A stretch of DNA of 20,062 nucleotides from JAUMXJ01 sp041781135 (GTDB lineage: Bacteria > Bacillota > Clostridia > Peptostreptococcales > Acidaminobacteraceae): contig JBHAZV010000051.1 in the NCBI GenBank assembly GCA_041781135.1, positions 1-20,062 of the forward strand, in the 5' to 3' direction. A model generated the notes under the pieces. The model had not been told where the DNA came from. It made no database searches and saw nothing but the letters and a program-made list of their open reading frames with translations. Position numbers and translations under genes: made by a program. Positions 1 through 7,353 of this stretch are shown here, piece by piece (position 1 is the stretch's first letter; each line of letters starts with the position of its first letter).

Positions 1-1793
1 ACACTTTTGATTCTGCGAAGATTGGCGACGGTGACGGTACACTTATCAGCCAAAATTCTTGGAACAATGACTACGATTGGAAACTGAGATTTACGGAAGA
101 CACTCAAGTTCTCAAATTGTACTATTATCCGGAGCAGGTGGCTCCGCCGAATGATGCAGACACATATTATCCGGTTGGCAAAGTTGTTACTATTCAGCAG
201 GGAGACGATGTGCCTCAAGCGAATGCATTTGTTGAATGCGAGGGAACCGGTTTTTCAGAAGCTGTTGAGAGTTATAAATTCATCGGAGCAGCACCGAGCT
301 CGTATGCGGCTGGTCAATTTTCGGTACCAATTAATGTTACCTATAATGATGGTTCATCTGAAGAAGTAACAGCGCGCCTTGTCGTTGAAGCTCCGCCTGC
401 TCAGCCGCAGTATAATTTCAAGGTGGCGTACTACTTTGCAATCGAATCTAATGCGGGAAGTGTTGATTATGATACAAATCCAACATTATACTGGCCGAAT
501 TCGCAGAGTAATAACTCATCCGACCGAGTTTACGGCAGAATCTACTCCGAAAGTGTGGACATCGCAAATGCAGGTGTTCATACAGAGATTGCTGATGATT
601 CGGATTATCAGTTTGAAGTTAACGGTCACGGTGGAAAATTTGGCAAGAACAATGCGACAGAACCGCTTCTTGCTGCTCTTAAGGCAGCAAACAAAACTAC
701 CATTACACTTGACAATATCGAAATTGATTTAGAAAAAGATAATGTTTTGTTTGTTCCTTTCAGATATAGTATGCAAACGGATCATGTTGATAACGAGCAA
801 ATTATTCATGTTGATGTAAAGGTAATAAGGGAAATAGTAAAGGCGAAGGTCAATTATTACTACGACGACGTGCTTGCAGAGGAACAAACTGTCGAACTCG
901 AAGGATATGTAGGCGATATTGTAAAGGTGGGGGCAAAAGCTCCGGAAGGATATGAGCTCGATGGAGTAAAACTTGGCGACGAAGCTTTAGCAGCTAATGT
1001 GGATGGCACTTATTCAGTAACTCTTACGAAGAATCCGCAGCCAATCAATGTGTACTATGTAACAAAGAAATATACAGTTACATTCAAACCTGAAAATGGG
1101 GGTGACAATACCGAAAAACTCGTCAAGCACGGCGAGAAAGTTGAAGCTATTTCAAACCCGGACAGAGATGGTTTTGTGTTTAAGGGTTGGTTTGAGGAAG
1201 GCGCAACTAAATCATTTGATTTTGCTAATACTGTAATTACCAACGATGTAACCCTGATCGCTGAATGGGAGGCTGCGTCCACCGGAGGCGGCTCGACAGG
1301 TGGCGGTAACGAAGGTGGCGGCAGCACCGGAGGCGGCTCGACAGGCGGTGGTAATGAAGGCGGCGGCAGCACCGGAGGCGGCTCGACAGGTGGCGGTAAT
1401 GAAGGCGGCGGCAGCACCGGAGGCGGCTCGACAGGTGGTGGTAATGAAGGCGGCGGCAGCACCGGAGGCGGCTCGACAGGCGGTATAACTATCGAAACGG
1501 AAGAAACACCGCTCGGCGGCGTAGAAGAAACTACAACAGCTGCCAATACCGATGCGACATCAGAAAACACTTCTGATAATACCATCGAAATCACCGATGA
1601 AGAAACACCGCTCGGCGGCGTTACAGGTGAAGAATCTACAGATTCAACTGAGGAATTTGTCGTAGGTCTTGAAGAGGAAGTTCCGCTCGGAACAACGCTT
1701 CCTTACACAGCGCAGCACACCGATACATTCTACTACTCTATCGGCGCACTGCTTGTAGCTGTCGGATTACTGATAAGAAGACTTGCTAAATAG
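1..1793 (+). CDS. Cell-surface repeat protein with sortase-like C-terminal anchor (5' end missing)
   Basis: The frame is open from position 3, so the start lies upstream of the window; a TTG at 117 is only an internal codon. The visible part is C-terminal. A MucBP-like segment (about 835-1065; Tyr-rich strand, then GYVGD and a strand ending in VYYV) is followed by an InlB/Listeria-Bacteroides-type beta-grasp repeat (about 1066-1275; YTVTFKPENGG, GFVFKGWF, TLIAEWE). Next come a Gly/Ser/Thr/Asn/Glu tandem repeat (1281-1480), an acidic Thr-rich stretch with PLGG motifs, and the tail LPYTA, a hydrophobic helix and RRLAK. Such proteins are exported and fixed to peptidoglycan, often as adhesins. 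The LPYTA motif has Ala where classical sortase substrates have Gly. No sortase gene is visible. The surface-protein call is firm; the ligand is unknown. Confidence 0.85.
   Translation, partial: TFDSAKIGDGDGTLISQNSWNNDYDWKLRFTEDTQVLKLYYYPEQVAPPNDADTYYPVGKVVTIQQGDDVPQANAFVECEGTGFSEAVESYKFIGAAPSSYAAGQFSVPINVTYNDGSSEEVTARLVVEAPPAQPQYNFKVAYYFAIESNAGSVDYDTNPTLYWPNSQSNNSSDRVYGRIYSESVDIANAGVHTEIADDSDYQFEVNGHGGKFGKNNATEPLLAALKAANKTTITLDNIEIDLEKDNVLFVPFRYSMQTDHVDNEQIIHVDVKVIREIVKAKVNYYYDDVLAEEQTVELEGYVGDIVKVGAKAPEGYELDGVKLGDEALAANVDGTYSVTLTKNPQPINVYYVTKKYTVTFKPENGGDNTEKLVKHGEKVEAISNPDRDGFVFKGWFEEGATKSFDFANTVITNDVTLIAEWEAASTGGGSTGGGNEGGGSTGGGSTGGGNEGGGSTGGGSTGGGNEGGGSTGGGSTGGGNEGGGSTGGGSTGGITIETEETPLGGVEETTTAANTDATSENTSDNTIEITDEETPLGGVTGEESTDSTEEFVVGLEEEVPLGTTLPYTAQHTDTFYYSIGALLVAVGLLIRRLAK
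1281..1480 (+). repeat. 45-bp tandem repeat, about 4.4 copies, coding for a Gly-rich stalk
   Basis: Four complete 45-bp units start at 1281, 1326, 1371 and 1416, and a partial fifth at 1461. Each encodes the 15-residue unit TGGGSTGGGNEGGGS. The copies differ only at a few silent third positions (for example GGT/GGC and AAC/AAT), which fits recent duplication by slippage or unequal crossover. The unit is a multiple of three, so copy number can change without breaking the frame. It sits between the folded repeat domain and the wall anchor and is likely a flexible spacer. Confidence 0.93.
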
Positions 1794-1810
1794 CTAAAAC
1801 AGTACATAAT

Positions 1811-1852
1811 AAAAAATCGCGATACCCGAAGCTTTCGGGTATCGCTTTTTTG
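1811..1852. terminator. Bidirectional intrinsic terminator between convergent genes
   Basis: A perfect 12-bp inverted repeat (1819-1830 with 1834-1845, arm GCGATACCCGAA) has a 3-nt loop. It is followed by six T on the plus strand (1846-1851) and preceded by six A (1811-1816), which become a T-run on the minus strand. It lies between the surface protein ending at 1793 and the convergent SLH-CAP gene ending at 1882, so it can end both transcripts. Confidence 0.93.
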
Positions 1853-1881
1853 TTGTAGACTTCTGCTCAATAATAACATCG

Positions 1882-3321
1882 TTATTTCATCAGAGTAATG
1901 AACAGCTGGACAGCGACGATGCGCGGGGAGCCGGAATGCTTGGAATCCACTGCAACTGCGCAGCTCGCAAACTCAAAATCGCCCAGCAGGTTTACTCTGT
2001 GGCCCGGAGAGTTTATCCAGGCGCAGATCAACGAAATAGGCTCGTTGTAGCCCGCGGCTATGTTTTCACCTGCATTTGCCCAGTTTATGCCGGCTTCGCT
2101 GAGTCTTGCGCTAAATGTCTTGCCGCTTGGTCCGGTGTGGTCAAAAAAGTCGTATTTTATCATATTTTCCGAATGCAGGCGTCCTGCTTTGTTTGCGGAG
2201 GCAAGGTAGCTTAGCAGCGGGCTGCCGCTCTTATACCTGTAAATGTTTGTTATATAGTCTGCCGCGCGTTCAAAATCCTTGATATTCGAAGGCAGCTGGT
2301 CGCTGAGTATTCTTTTCTTTGTGGGGTCTATTTCGAGAGTCAGCAGCACTAAACCTCTATCCGCGGGATCATTGGACTTGTAAACCCAGTACGTTTTGCC
2401 GCCCGCGTTGTATTCGAGGCGCTCTCCTGTGTCGATAGGAGAGCCTGCATTTTCGGGGAGCGAAGGGACTGTCGCTGCGATTACCCTGCCGTTTTTATCG
2501 AGTATGACAAAGCATTCGCCGCCTTTTGCTGCGGGCTTAAGCACTTTCCAGACGATGTCGCCGTTTATGTTGAATGTTTCGGCCGCCGCTGCTGTGTCGG
2601 AAAAAGTTTCGCCTATGCCGTAGCCGGTGCTTGCGTAGTCGCTTACCGCCAATTCAGGTATTTTCGATGCGATGTTTACAAATATTGTGGCAATTTCGGC
2701 TCGTGTGGTGGTCTTGTGCGGCATAAACGCTCCGCCGCTGCCGCCCCGCATAATGCCTGTTCGCAGCACAGCTTCGAGAGCGGTAAGGTCTGCGGTGGAA
2801 AGGTCCGTCGTGTCGTTAAATGCAGGAGGTTCTACATTTTGCGGCAGCGATATGCTGTCTGCCAGAATCGCGAGCAGCCGCACCGCTTCGATTCTCTGGA
2901 TTTTTTCGTCGAGGTAGACGTGTGCTGTGGAGTATTCGTAAGGCAGTATCCCCGCCGCCTGGCACGCGTGGACATATTTAGTCGCCCAGTGTCCGCTTGT
3001 GTCTACAGTCGGGAGTTTTTGCGAGCGTGCGAACAGGGCGATAAACTCGCCTCGGCTTATCGGTCTTTCGGGGGCAAAGGTGCCGTCCGGGAATCCCTGC
3101 ACGTAACCTAATTCCGCCGCTCTGATAATATTCGCTCTGCCCCAGTGCCCCGCTATATCGGAAAATATATCGCCGGCAAACGCGGGAGCGCATATCAAAG
3201 GCATGGTCAGTAAAAGTGCGGCCGCAAGGATCATTATCATTATCAGCGTATGTGCGGTTTTTCGGCGCGAAACGCCGTATTTTCCGCGTTTATTATCCGT
3301 TTTTAGCAGGTTGTTTTTCAT
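1882..3321 (-). CDS. Secreted SLH-domain protein with C-terminal CAP (SCP/PR1-like) domain
   Basis: The 479-residue product has a long N-terminal signal (positively charged to residue 22, hydrophobic 26-45, likely cleavage after AFA at 47-49). Three S-layer homology modules follow (about 51-97, 107-155 and 167-218; motifs DIAGHW, GFPDGTFAPERPISRGE and TTRAEIA), which normally bind pyruvylated secondary cell-wall polymers. A middle region (about 232-330) has a possible CAP-associated fold. The CAP domain (about 345-479) shows FFDHTGPSG, AGENIAAGY and WINSPGHRVNLL, with the usual metal-site residues H395, E419 and H441. Bacterial CAP proteins have no single proven role. The ATG is preceded by GGGAGGTG at good spacing. 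The gene is monocistronic and shares a terminator with the convergent surface protein. Confidence 0.9.
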   Translation of the reverse strand: MKNNLLKTDNKRGKYGVSRRKTAHTLIMIMILAAALLLTMPLICAPAFAGDIFSDIAGHWGRANIIRAAELGYVQGFPDGTFAPERPISRGEFIALFARSQKLPTVDTSGHWATKYVHACQAAGILPYEYSTAHVYLDEKIQRIEAVRLLAILADSISLPQNVEPPAFNDTTDLSTADLTALEAVLRTGIMRGGSGGAFMPHKTTTRAEIATIFVNIASKIPELAVSDYASTGYGIGETFSDTAAAAETFNINGDIVWKVLKPAAKGGECFVILDKNGRVIAATVPSLPENAGSPIDTGERLEYNAGGKTYWVYKSNDPADRGLVLLTLEIDPTKKRILSDQLPSNIKDFERAADYITNIYRYKSGSPLLSYLASANKAGRLHSENMIKYDFFDHTGPSGKTFSARLSEAGINWANAGENIAAGYNEPISLICAWINSPGHRVNLLGDFEFASCAVAVDSKHSGSPRIVAVQLFITLMK

Positions 3322-3399
3322 TAAGCACCTCCCGTTTTGTTAATACTACCACAAAGCGGCTTAGAAGCATCTGAAAACTGTGTATTTTTTAATAAATGT

Positions 3400-3428
3400 T
3401 TGCGTAATTTTGATTAGAGGTTTATAAT
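3400..3428 (+). promoter_or_regulatory. Sigma-A-type promoter for the 167-aa gene
   Basis: TTGCGT (3400-3405), a 17-nt spacer and a perfect TATAAT (3423-3428) lie about 27 nt upstream of the start at 3456, with GGGACGGGGG as ribosome binding region between them. Confidence 0.65.
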
Positions 3429-3455
3429 ATATCACAAAAGGGACGGGGGATTGGG

Positions 3456-3959
3456 ATGCTGTCTGAAAGACTAAAGGAGTCGTTAAAGAGTTTCTTTGAT
3501 TTTTATGAAAATCACGAGTTTGCAGGCTATGTGTTTCCTCTGCATGCGAGGTTCTACAGGCGCAGCTCGCGTTATTTCGCGGTCAAAAAGGCCGAACTGT
3601 ACGCTTTTTCGAATTTTGAGTACCTTTTTTTGCACAGGACAGACGGCGCGCTTACGGATCACAGTCTCGGCTCGCTGATAGCTGCTGTTAAGATGAATAT
3701 GGACGACCTTGTCAAGCCTGATGGCGAGCATATGTCTTCATTGATAACGCTCGTGATGGAATGTGACAGCATGGATCGGCAGCTTGCCAAAAAAATCGAA
3801 AATTTCAAATATCGCAAGAATTACAAGTTGGGTTTTCACGGCTGGGCAGACATAAAGATAATCGCCGTGGTTAAAAGCACCGGAGAAATAGTTGAGAGCA
3901 GGCTTGCGCGGGGCGATTCCGAGAAGCTGCGCATCAGAGATTTATACCCACAGAGTTAG
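3456..3959 (+). CDS. Conserved hypothetical protein, 167 aa
   Basis: I do not recognise a function. The product is soluble, with no signal peptide or membrane segment. It starts with an amphipathic helix (SERLKESLKSFFDFYE), then a beta-rich part whose pattern (FPLHARFYRRSSRYFAVKKAELYAFSN) recalls small Bacillota proteins listed as domains of unknown function; DUF8052 is the one I have in mind, from memory and unchecked. The C-terminal half has GFHGWADIKIIAVVKSTGEIVESR, which looks like two beta strands. The ATG at 3456 follows a purine-rich site. It has its own promoter and precedes the transporter gene by 65 bp. A second possible promoter in that gap suggests the two may be separately controlled. 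Confidence 0.75.
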   Translation: MLSERLKESLKSFFDFYENHEFAGYVFPLHARFYRRSSRYFAVKKAELYAFSNFEYLFLHRTDGALTDHSLGSLIAAVKMNMDDLVKPDGEHMSSLITLVMECDSMDRQLAKKIENFKYRKNYKLGFHGWADIKIIAVVKSTGEIVESRLARGDSEKLRIRDLYPQS

Positions 3960-3992
3960 CGGGCGCTAATGGATTTCCACGGCGCATACTAA

Positions 3993-3998
3993 TATAAT
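3993..3998 (+). promoter_or_regulatory. Possible -10 element ahead of cstA
   Basis: TATAAT (3993-3998) lies 26 nt upstream of the ATG at 4025, with AAAGGAG at 4011-4017. The matching -35 region (3970-3975, TGGATT) is poor, so this is only a candidate promoter. Confidence 0.4.
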
Positions 3999-4024
3999 AA
4001 ACAAAAATAGAAAGGAGAAACACA

Positions 4025-5722
4025 ATGAGTGCAATTTACTTGGTGCTAATTGCTGCAGTTATTTTTATAGCTGCTTACTTTGTGTATGGCGGATGGCTCG
4101 GAAAACGATGGGGATTCGATCCGGCAAGAAAGACGCCTGCACATGAAATGAACGACGGTGTGGACTATGTTCCTGCTGCGGCTCCGGTACTTTTGGGACA
4201 TCACTTCTCGTCTATCGCGGGCGCGGGCCCTATCGTAGGACCGATACAGGCTTCGATCTTCGGATGGGTTCCTGTGTTCCTTTGGGTAGTTATCGGTTCG
4301 ATCTTCTTCGGCGGCGTGCATGATATGGGCGCGCTTTTCCTCTCTGTAAGGAATAAGGGCAGATCTCTCGGTGAATCCATCGGAATAACTTTGGGAAAAT
4401 CCGGGAAAATGCTGTTTGCGCTGTTTGCGTGGTTGACTCTGATACTTGTCGTGGCTGCTTTTGCAAATATCGTTGCGAATACATTCGGCATAGATCCTAC
4501 GCTCGACAGCAGTATTGCGGCTGACGTTACAAACGGGGGCGGTGCTGCGGCTACTGCTTCTGTTCTGTTTATTGTGCTCGCCGTGGGCTTTGGCTTCGCG
4601 GTCTATAGAAAGGGCGTAAGCCTGGCTGTAGGTACAATCGTCGGCGTGGCGGGAATGGTGCTTGCCATCTGGCTCGGAACAATGTTCCCTCTGACGCTCA
4701 GCAGGACTTTCTGGATGTACTTCCTGCTTGCATATATTTATATAGCGTCTGTAACTCCGGTGTGGATACTGCTCCAGCCGCGCGACTATCTAAACTCGTT
4801 CCTGCTCTATGCGATGCTCTTTGGCGGCGTTGTGGGTATTTTTGTTGCTAATCCTACCATCGAAGCGCCTGCAATGACAAGCTTTATCGTAGGCGAAGGC
4901 GCCAAGGCCCAGTGGTTGTTCCCGATGCTGTTTGTAACAGTCGCATGCGGCGCTATTTCAGGTTTCCATGCGCTTGTAGGTTCCGGTACTACTTCAAAGC
5001 AGCTCAATAACGAAAAGGATCTGAAGCTTGTGGGCTACGGCTCGATGCTTATCGAGGGTCTTTTGGCGGTTGTTTCAATTATTACAGTCGCGCATGTCGT
5101 AAAGGCAGAAGGTACTCCTATCGCAATATTTTCTAATGGTCTTGGAACGTTTATGAACTCTTTCGGCGTGCCGCTCTCAATCGGTAAGACTTTTACAACA
5201 CTTGCTATTTCGGCTTTTGCGCTTACTTCGCTCGATACTGCGACAAGGCTTGCGAGATTCATATTCCAAGAAGCGTTTATCGGCGCGGACGGAAAGCCAA
5301 GGGCTGGCGTAATAGGCAAGTTCTTTGCTGATAAGTATGTCGCTACGGCTATTACCGTTATCCTTTCGGGATGGCTCGGATTCAGCGGTTACAGTGTTAT
5401 TTGGCCGATCTTCGGTTCTGCGAACCAGCTCCTTGCAGCTATTGCGCTCATAGCGATTGCGGTCGCACTCAAGAAAGAGAGCAAGGCGTTTGGAATGATA
5501 GTGCTTCCGATGATATTTATGTTCGTCGTAACTATCTGTGCGCTCGGATTCCTGATAAACGGAAATATTCAGGCTATCCAGGCTGCCGCTGCTGCGGGAA
5601 CTTCAGCTGTAGGAACTATAGTCCTGATGAGCTTTGCGATTGCGCTCATGCTGCTTGCCTTTGTGCTCGCGTGGCTTGCGCTTAAAGCGTTTAGAGAGAA
5701 GACTCCGCTTCAGAAATTGTAG
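4025..5722 (+). CDS. cstA: Carbon starvation protein A family transporter (CstA)
   Basis: The 565-residue product is hydrophobic throughout, with well over ten likely membrane helices. It carries the CstA family signature near the N-terminus: DYVPAAAPVLLGHHFSSIAG (residues 47-66), AGPIVGPIQAS, FGWVPVFLW and GGVHDMG (about 96-102). CstA proteins import peptides and, in some bacteria, pyruvate during nutrient limitation. The length matches the shorter Bacillota/clostridial form; Escherichia coli CstA is longer. The ATG has an AAAGGAG site 7 nt upstream. The gene stands alone on the plus strand, ends at a strong terminator, and no LytST-type regulator is visible nearby. The family call is firm; the substrate is inferred. 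Confidence 0.93.
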   Translation: MSAIYLVLIAAVIFIAAYFVYGGWLGKRWGFDPARKTPAHEMNDGVDYVPAAAPVLLGHHFSSIAGAGPIVGPIQASIFGWVPVFLWVVIGSIFFGGVHDMGALFLSVRNKGRSLGESIGITLGKSGKMLFALFAWLTLILVVAAFANIVANTFGIDPTLDSSIAADVTNGGGAAATASVLFIVLAVGFGFAVYRKGVSLAVGTIVGVAGMVLAIWLGTMFPLTLSRTFWMYFLLAYIYIASVTPVWILLQPRDYLNSFLLYAMLFGGVVGIFVANPTIEAPAMTSFIVGEGAKAQWLFPMLFVTVACGAISGFHALVGSGTTSKQLNNEKDLKLVGYGSMLIEGLLAVVSIITVAHVVKAEGTPIAIFSNGLGTFMNSFGVPLSIGKTFTTLAISAFALTSLDTATRLARFIFQEAFIGADGKPRAGVIGKFFADKYVATAITVILSGWLGFSGYSVIWPIFGSANQLLAAIALIAIAVALKKESKAFGMIVLPMIFMFVVTICALGFLINGNIQAIQAAAAAGTSAVGTIVLMSFAIALMLLAFVLAWLALKAFREKTPLQKL

Positions 5723-5735
5723 TATTTGAGGTTTT

Positions 5736-5774
5736 GGAGATCCGTGTTTAATGCACGGGTCTCCGTTTATTTTT
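5736..5774 (+). terminator. Intrinsic terminator after cstA
   Basis: An 11-bp stem pairs 5736-5746 with 5754-5764 (GGAGATCCGTG with CACGGGTCTCC, one G-U pair as RNA). The loop is 7 nt, followed by GTTTATTTTT. Confidence 0.88.
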
Positions 5775-5785
5775 GACGGTGAAAA

Positions 5786-6055
5786 ATGCGGTTTTTTGAT
5801 AATCTTAGGGATTTTTTTAAGGGTGCGTTTGACTATAAGGCGAAGTCTGTGGAGGCTCTAAGTCTCCAGTATGAGCACGAAAATGAAGAATTTTTCATAC
5901 TTTGCTTCAGCGATCTGCTCGGCATAGATCTGCCGGTCAGTTATTATGCGCTCGAACTATATCCTTTTTTGGCTGAGGAGATCGAAAAATGGCAGAAAAA
6001 TTCGCACGACAGGCGTTCTGTGTGGGATTCGCGCTCCGGTGATTTTGATGCATGA
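5786..6055 (+). CDS. Small protein (89 aa) next to a Get3/ArsA-like ATPase
   Basis: A short soluble protein with no signal peptide. It contains FSDLLGIDLPVSYYALELYPFLAEEIEKW (residues 41-70, written here in part). This resembles small proteins I recall beside ArsA-type ATPases, such as the 'cory-CC-star' family with an LLGIPNPVSYYTLELLP-type core. The C-terminal Cys-Cys end of that family is absent; this one ends GDFDA. The homology is from memory and tentative. The start ATG at 5786 has only a weak ribosome binding site (GACGGTG) and begins 12 nt after the cstA terminator T-tract, so its own promoter is unclear. The function is unknown; a partner of the downstream ATPase is an inference from position. 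Confidence 0.65.
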   Translation: MRFFDNLRDFFKGAFDYKAKSVEALSLQYEHENEEFFILCFSDLLGIDLPVSYYALELYPFLAEEIEKWQKNSHDRRSVWDSRSGDFDA

Positions 6056-6064
6056 TTCAGGTGA

Positions 6065-6082
6065 CGCCCTGAGGTCAGGGCG
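6065..6082. repeat. Short perfect inverted repeat after the 89-aa gene
   Basis: CGCCCTGA (6065-6072) and TCAGGGCG (6075-6082) are perfect complements with a 2-nt centre. No T-run follows, so it is not a standard terminator. It lies 10 nt after the stop codon and upstream of the 38-bp tandem repeats. Confidence 0.6.
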
Positions 6083-6100
6083 GTGGCGCGCGACAGTCGT

Positions 6101-6236
6101 CGGGCGGTGCGCGTTGATATTACGGAAGCATCAGCGCTGCGGTGGTTCATATTGGTGCTGCGGAAGCATCAGCGCTTCGGCGGTGCGTGTTGGTGCTGCG
6201 GAAGCATCAGCGCTGATACGCGGTGCGCGTTGATTG
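6101..6236 (+). repeat. 38-bp GC-rich tandem repeat between small gene and ATPase gene
   Basis: The 16-mer CGGAAGCATCAGCGCT occurs at 6123-6138, 6161-6176 and 6199-6214, exactly 38 bp apart. The 22-bp stretches between and around them are related but degenerate (core GCGGTGCGCGTTGGT). The last flank is shifted by about two bases. No convincing reading frame covers the array. It accounts for most of the 6056-6314 intergenic stretch. Confidence 0.85.
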
Positions 6237-6314
6237 ACGGCGCGGTCGTGACGCTTTGGCGCGGTTAAGGGTCGGCTGTGATTGGCGGGCGTTGAGCCGG
6301 TTTGGGATAAGGCG

Positions 6315-7247
6315 GTGTTTTTGGGAAAGATACTTTTTTTTGGCGGTAAGGGCGGCGTAGGAAAGACGAGCTGTTCGGGCGCTTTTTCTGTTGCTAAGGC
6401 AAGAGAGGGCAGCAGGGTCCTTCTTGTCTCCACTGATCCAGCACATTCGACCGGGGATCTGTTCGAGCGCAAAATCGGCGGAAATATCACAAAGATAATG
6501 GATAATCTGTATTCTGTCGAAATAAACCCGGAAGAAGAGAGCGACAAGTATATCGAGAGCATACGGGCAAGCATACAGCAGGTTTATTCGCCTGTTATTG
6601 TGTCCGAGATAAATAAGCAGTTAGACAGTGCAAAGGTCTCTCCCGGCTCGCATGAGGCTGCGCTCTTCGACAGGATGGTCGGACTTATAAACGAGACGAG
6701 CGAAGAATATGATTACATAGTCTTCGATACTGCGCCTACAGGGCATACGCTGCGGCTGCTGACCTTGCCTGCGCTGCTTGAATCCTGGCTCGAAAGTCTT
6801 TTGGCTAAGAGGAAGAAGGCGCTTATGTACAAGGAGATGTCAGAGCGCAACTACGAGCTTTCAAAGAAAGACGCGATAATAGAAATACTTTCGCGTCGCA
6901 AGGAGGCGGTCGTAAGTGCAAAGAAAATACTGCTCGATTCCGGCAGGCTCGGTTTTGTATTTGTGCTGAATGCCGAAAAACTGGCTATAGATGAAACCAA
7001 AAAGGCTTCGGATGCGCTGTCGAAGTATGGCGTGCCGATAGTCGGATATGTTGTCAACAGAATACTTCCGGAGGTTTCGGAGGGAGATTTTTGGAAGGAG
7101 AAAAAGTCGGTTGAGCGCGAACGTCTCGCCGAGATAGACGCCGCATTTGGGAGCGGCAGCGCCAGAATATACAAAATACCGCTGCTTTCAAGAGATATGT
7201 CTGCGGATGAGGTCTATAAAATAGCTGATTATTTCAGCGAAAAATGA
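6315..7247 (+). CDS. Get3/ArsA-family ATPase
   Basis: A single-domain SIMIBI ATPase of about 310 residues. It shows the deviant Walker A GGKGGVGKTS (about residues 10-19 from this start), switch I DPAHSTGD (41-48), the SPGSHEAALFD segment (109-119) and switch II FDTAPTGHTLRLL (about 137-149). The family includes Get3, which delivers tail-anchored proteins, and the arsenite pump ATPase ArsA. There is no arsB, arsR or arsD nearby and only one ATPase domain, so arsenic export is not supported. I chose GTG at 6315 because GGGATAAGG precedes it and the protein then starts close to the P-loop, as in the family. A TTG at 6282 directly after an in-frame stop would add 11 residues. Confidence 0.85.
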   Translation: MFLGKILFFGGKGGVGKTSCSGAFSVAKAREGSRVLLVSTDPAHSTGDLFERKIGGNITKIMDNLYSVEINPEEESDKYIESIRASIQQVYSPVIVSEINKQLDSAKVSPGSHEAALFDRMVGLINETSEEYDYIVFDTAPTGHTLRLLTLPALLESWLESLLAKRKKALMYKEMSERNYELSKKDAIIEILSRRKEAVVSAKKILLDSGRLGFVFVLNAEKLAIDETKKASDALSKYGVPIVGYVVNRILPEVSEGDFWKEKKSVERERLAEIDAAFGSGSARIYKIPLLSRDMSADEVYKIADYFSEK

Positions 7248-7292
7248 CAAGGAAACAAATATATCAAAAATCCATCAAAAACGCTACGGTTG

Positions 7293-7320
7293 TTGACTTT
7301 TCGGGCAATGATGGTAGAAT
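7293..7320 (+). promoter_or_regulatory. Sigma-A-type promoter of the bcd-etfBA unit
   Basis: TTGACT (7293-7298), a 16-nt spacer and TAGAAT (7315-7320) lie 33 nt upstream of the bcd ATG. The ribosome binding site AAGGGGGAAG sits at 7343-7352. No operator-like repeat is evident. Confidence 0.75.
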
Positions 7321-7353
7321 TACTGATGTAAATAAAAAAATCAAGGGGGAAGA

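Noticed and set aside
1055..1594. Proline-rich antisense frame opposite the Gly-rich repeat
   Set aside because: It is the mirror of a 45-bp in-frame repeat; the plus-strand protein explains the region fully and no ribosome binding site or promoter supports the antisense frame.
6056..6314. Coding sequence across the 38-bp repeats (open frames in several phases)
   Set aside because: The frames arise from GC-rich repetition, give Cys/Arg/Ala-rich sequence without family features, lack ribosome binding sites, and stop before or conflict with the ATPase start.
6315..7247. Arsenite pump ATPase role
   Set aside because: Only one ATPase domain and no ars genes nearby; the Get3/ArsA family name alone does not support arsenic export.
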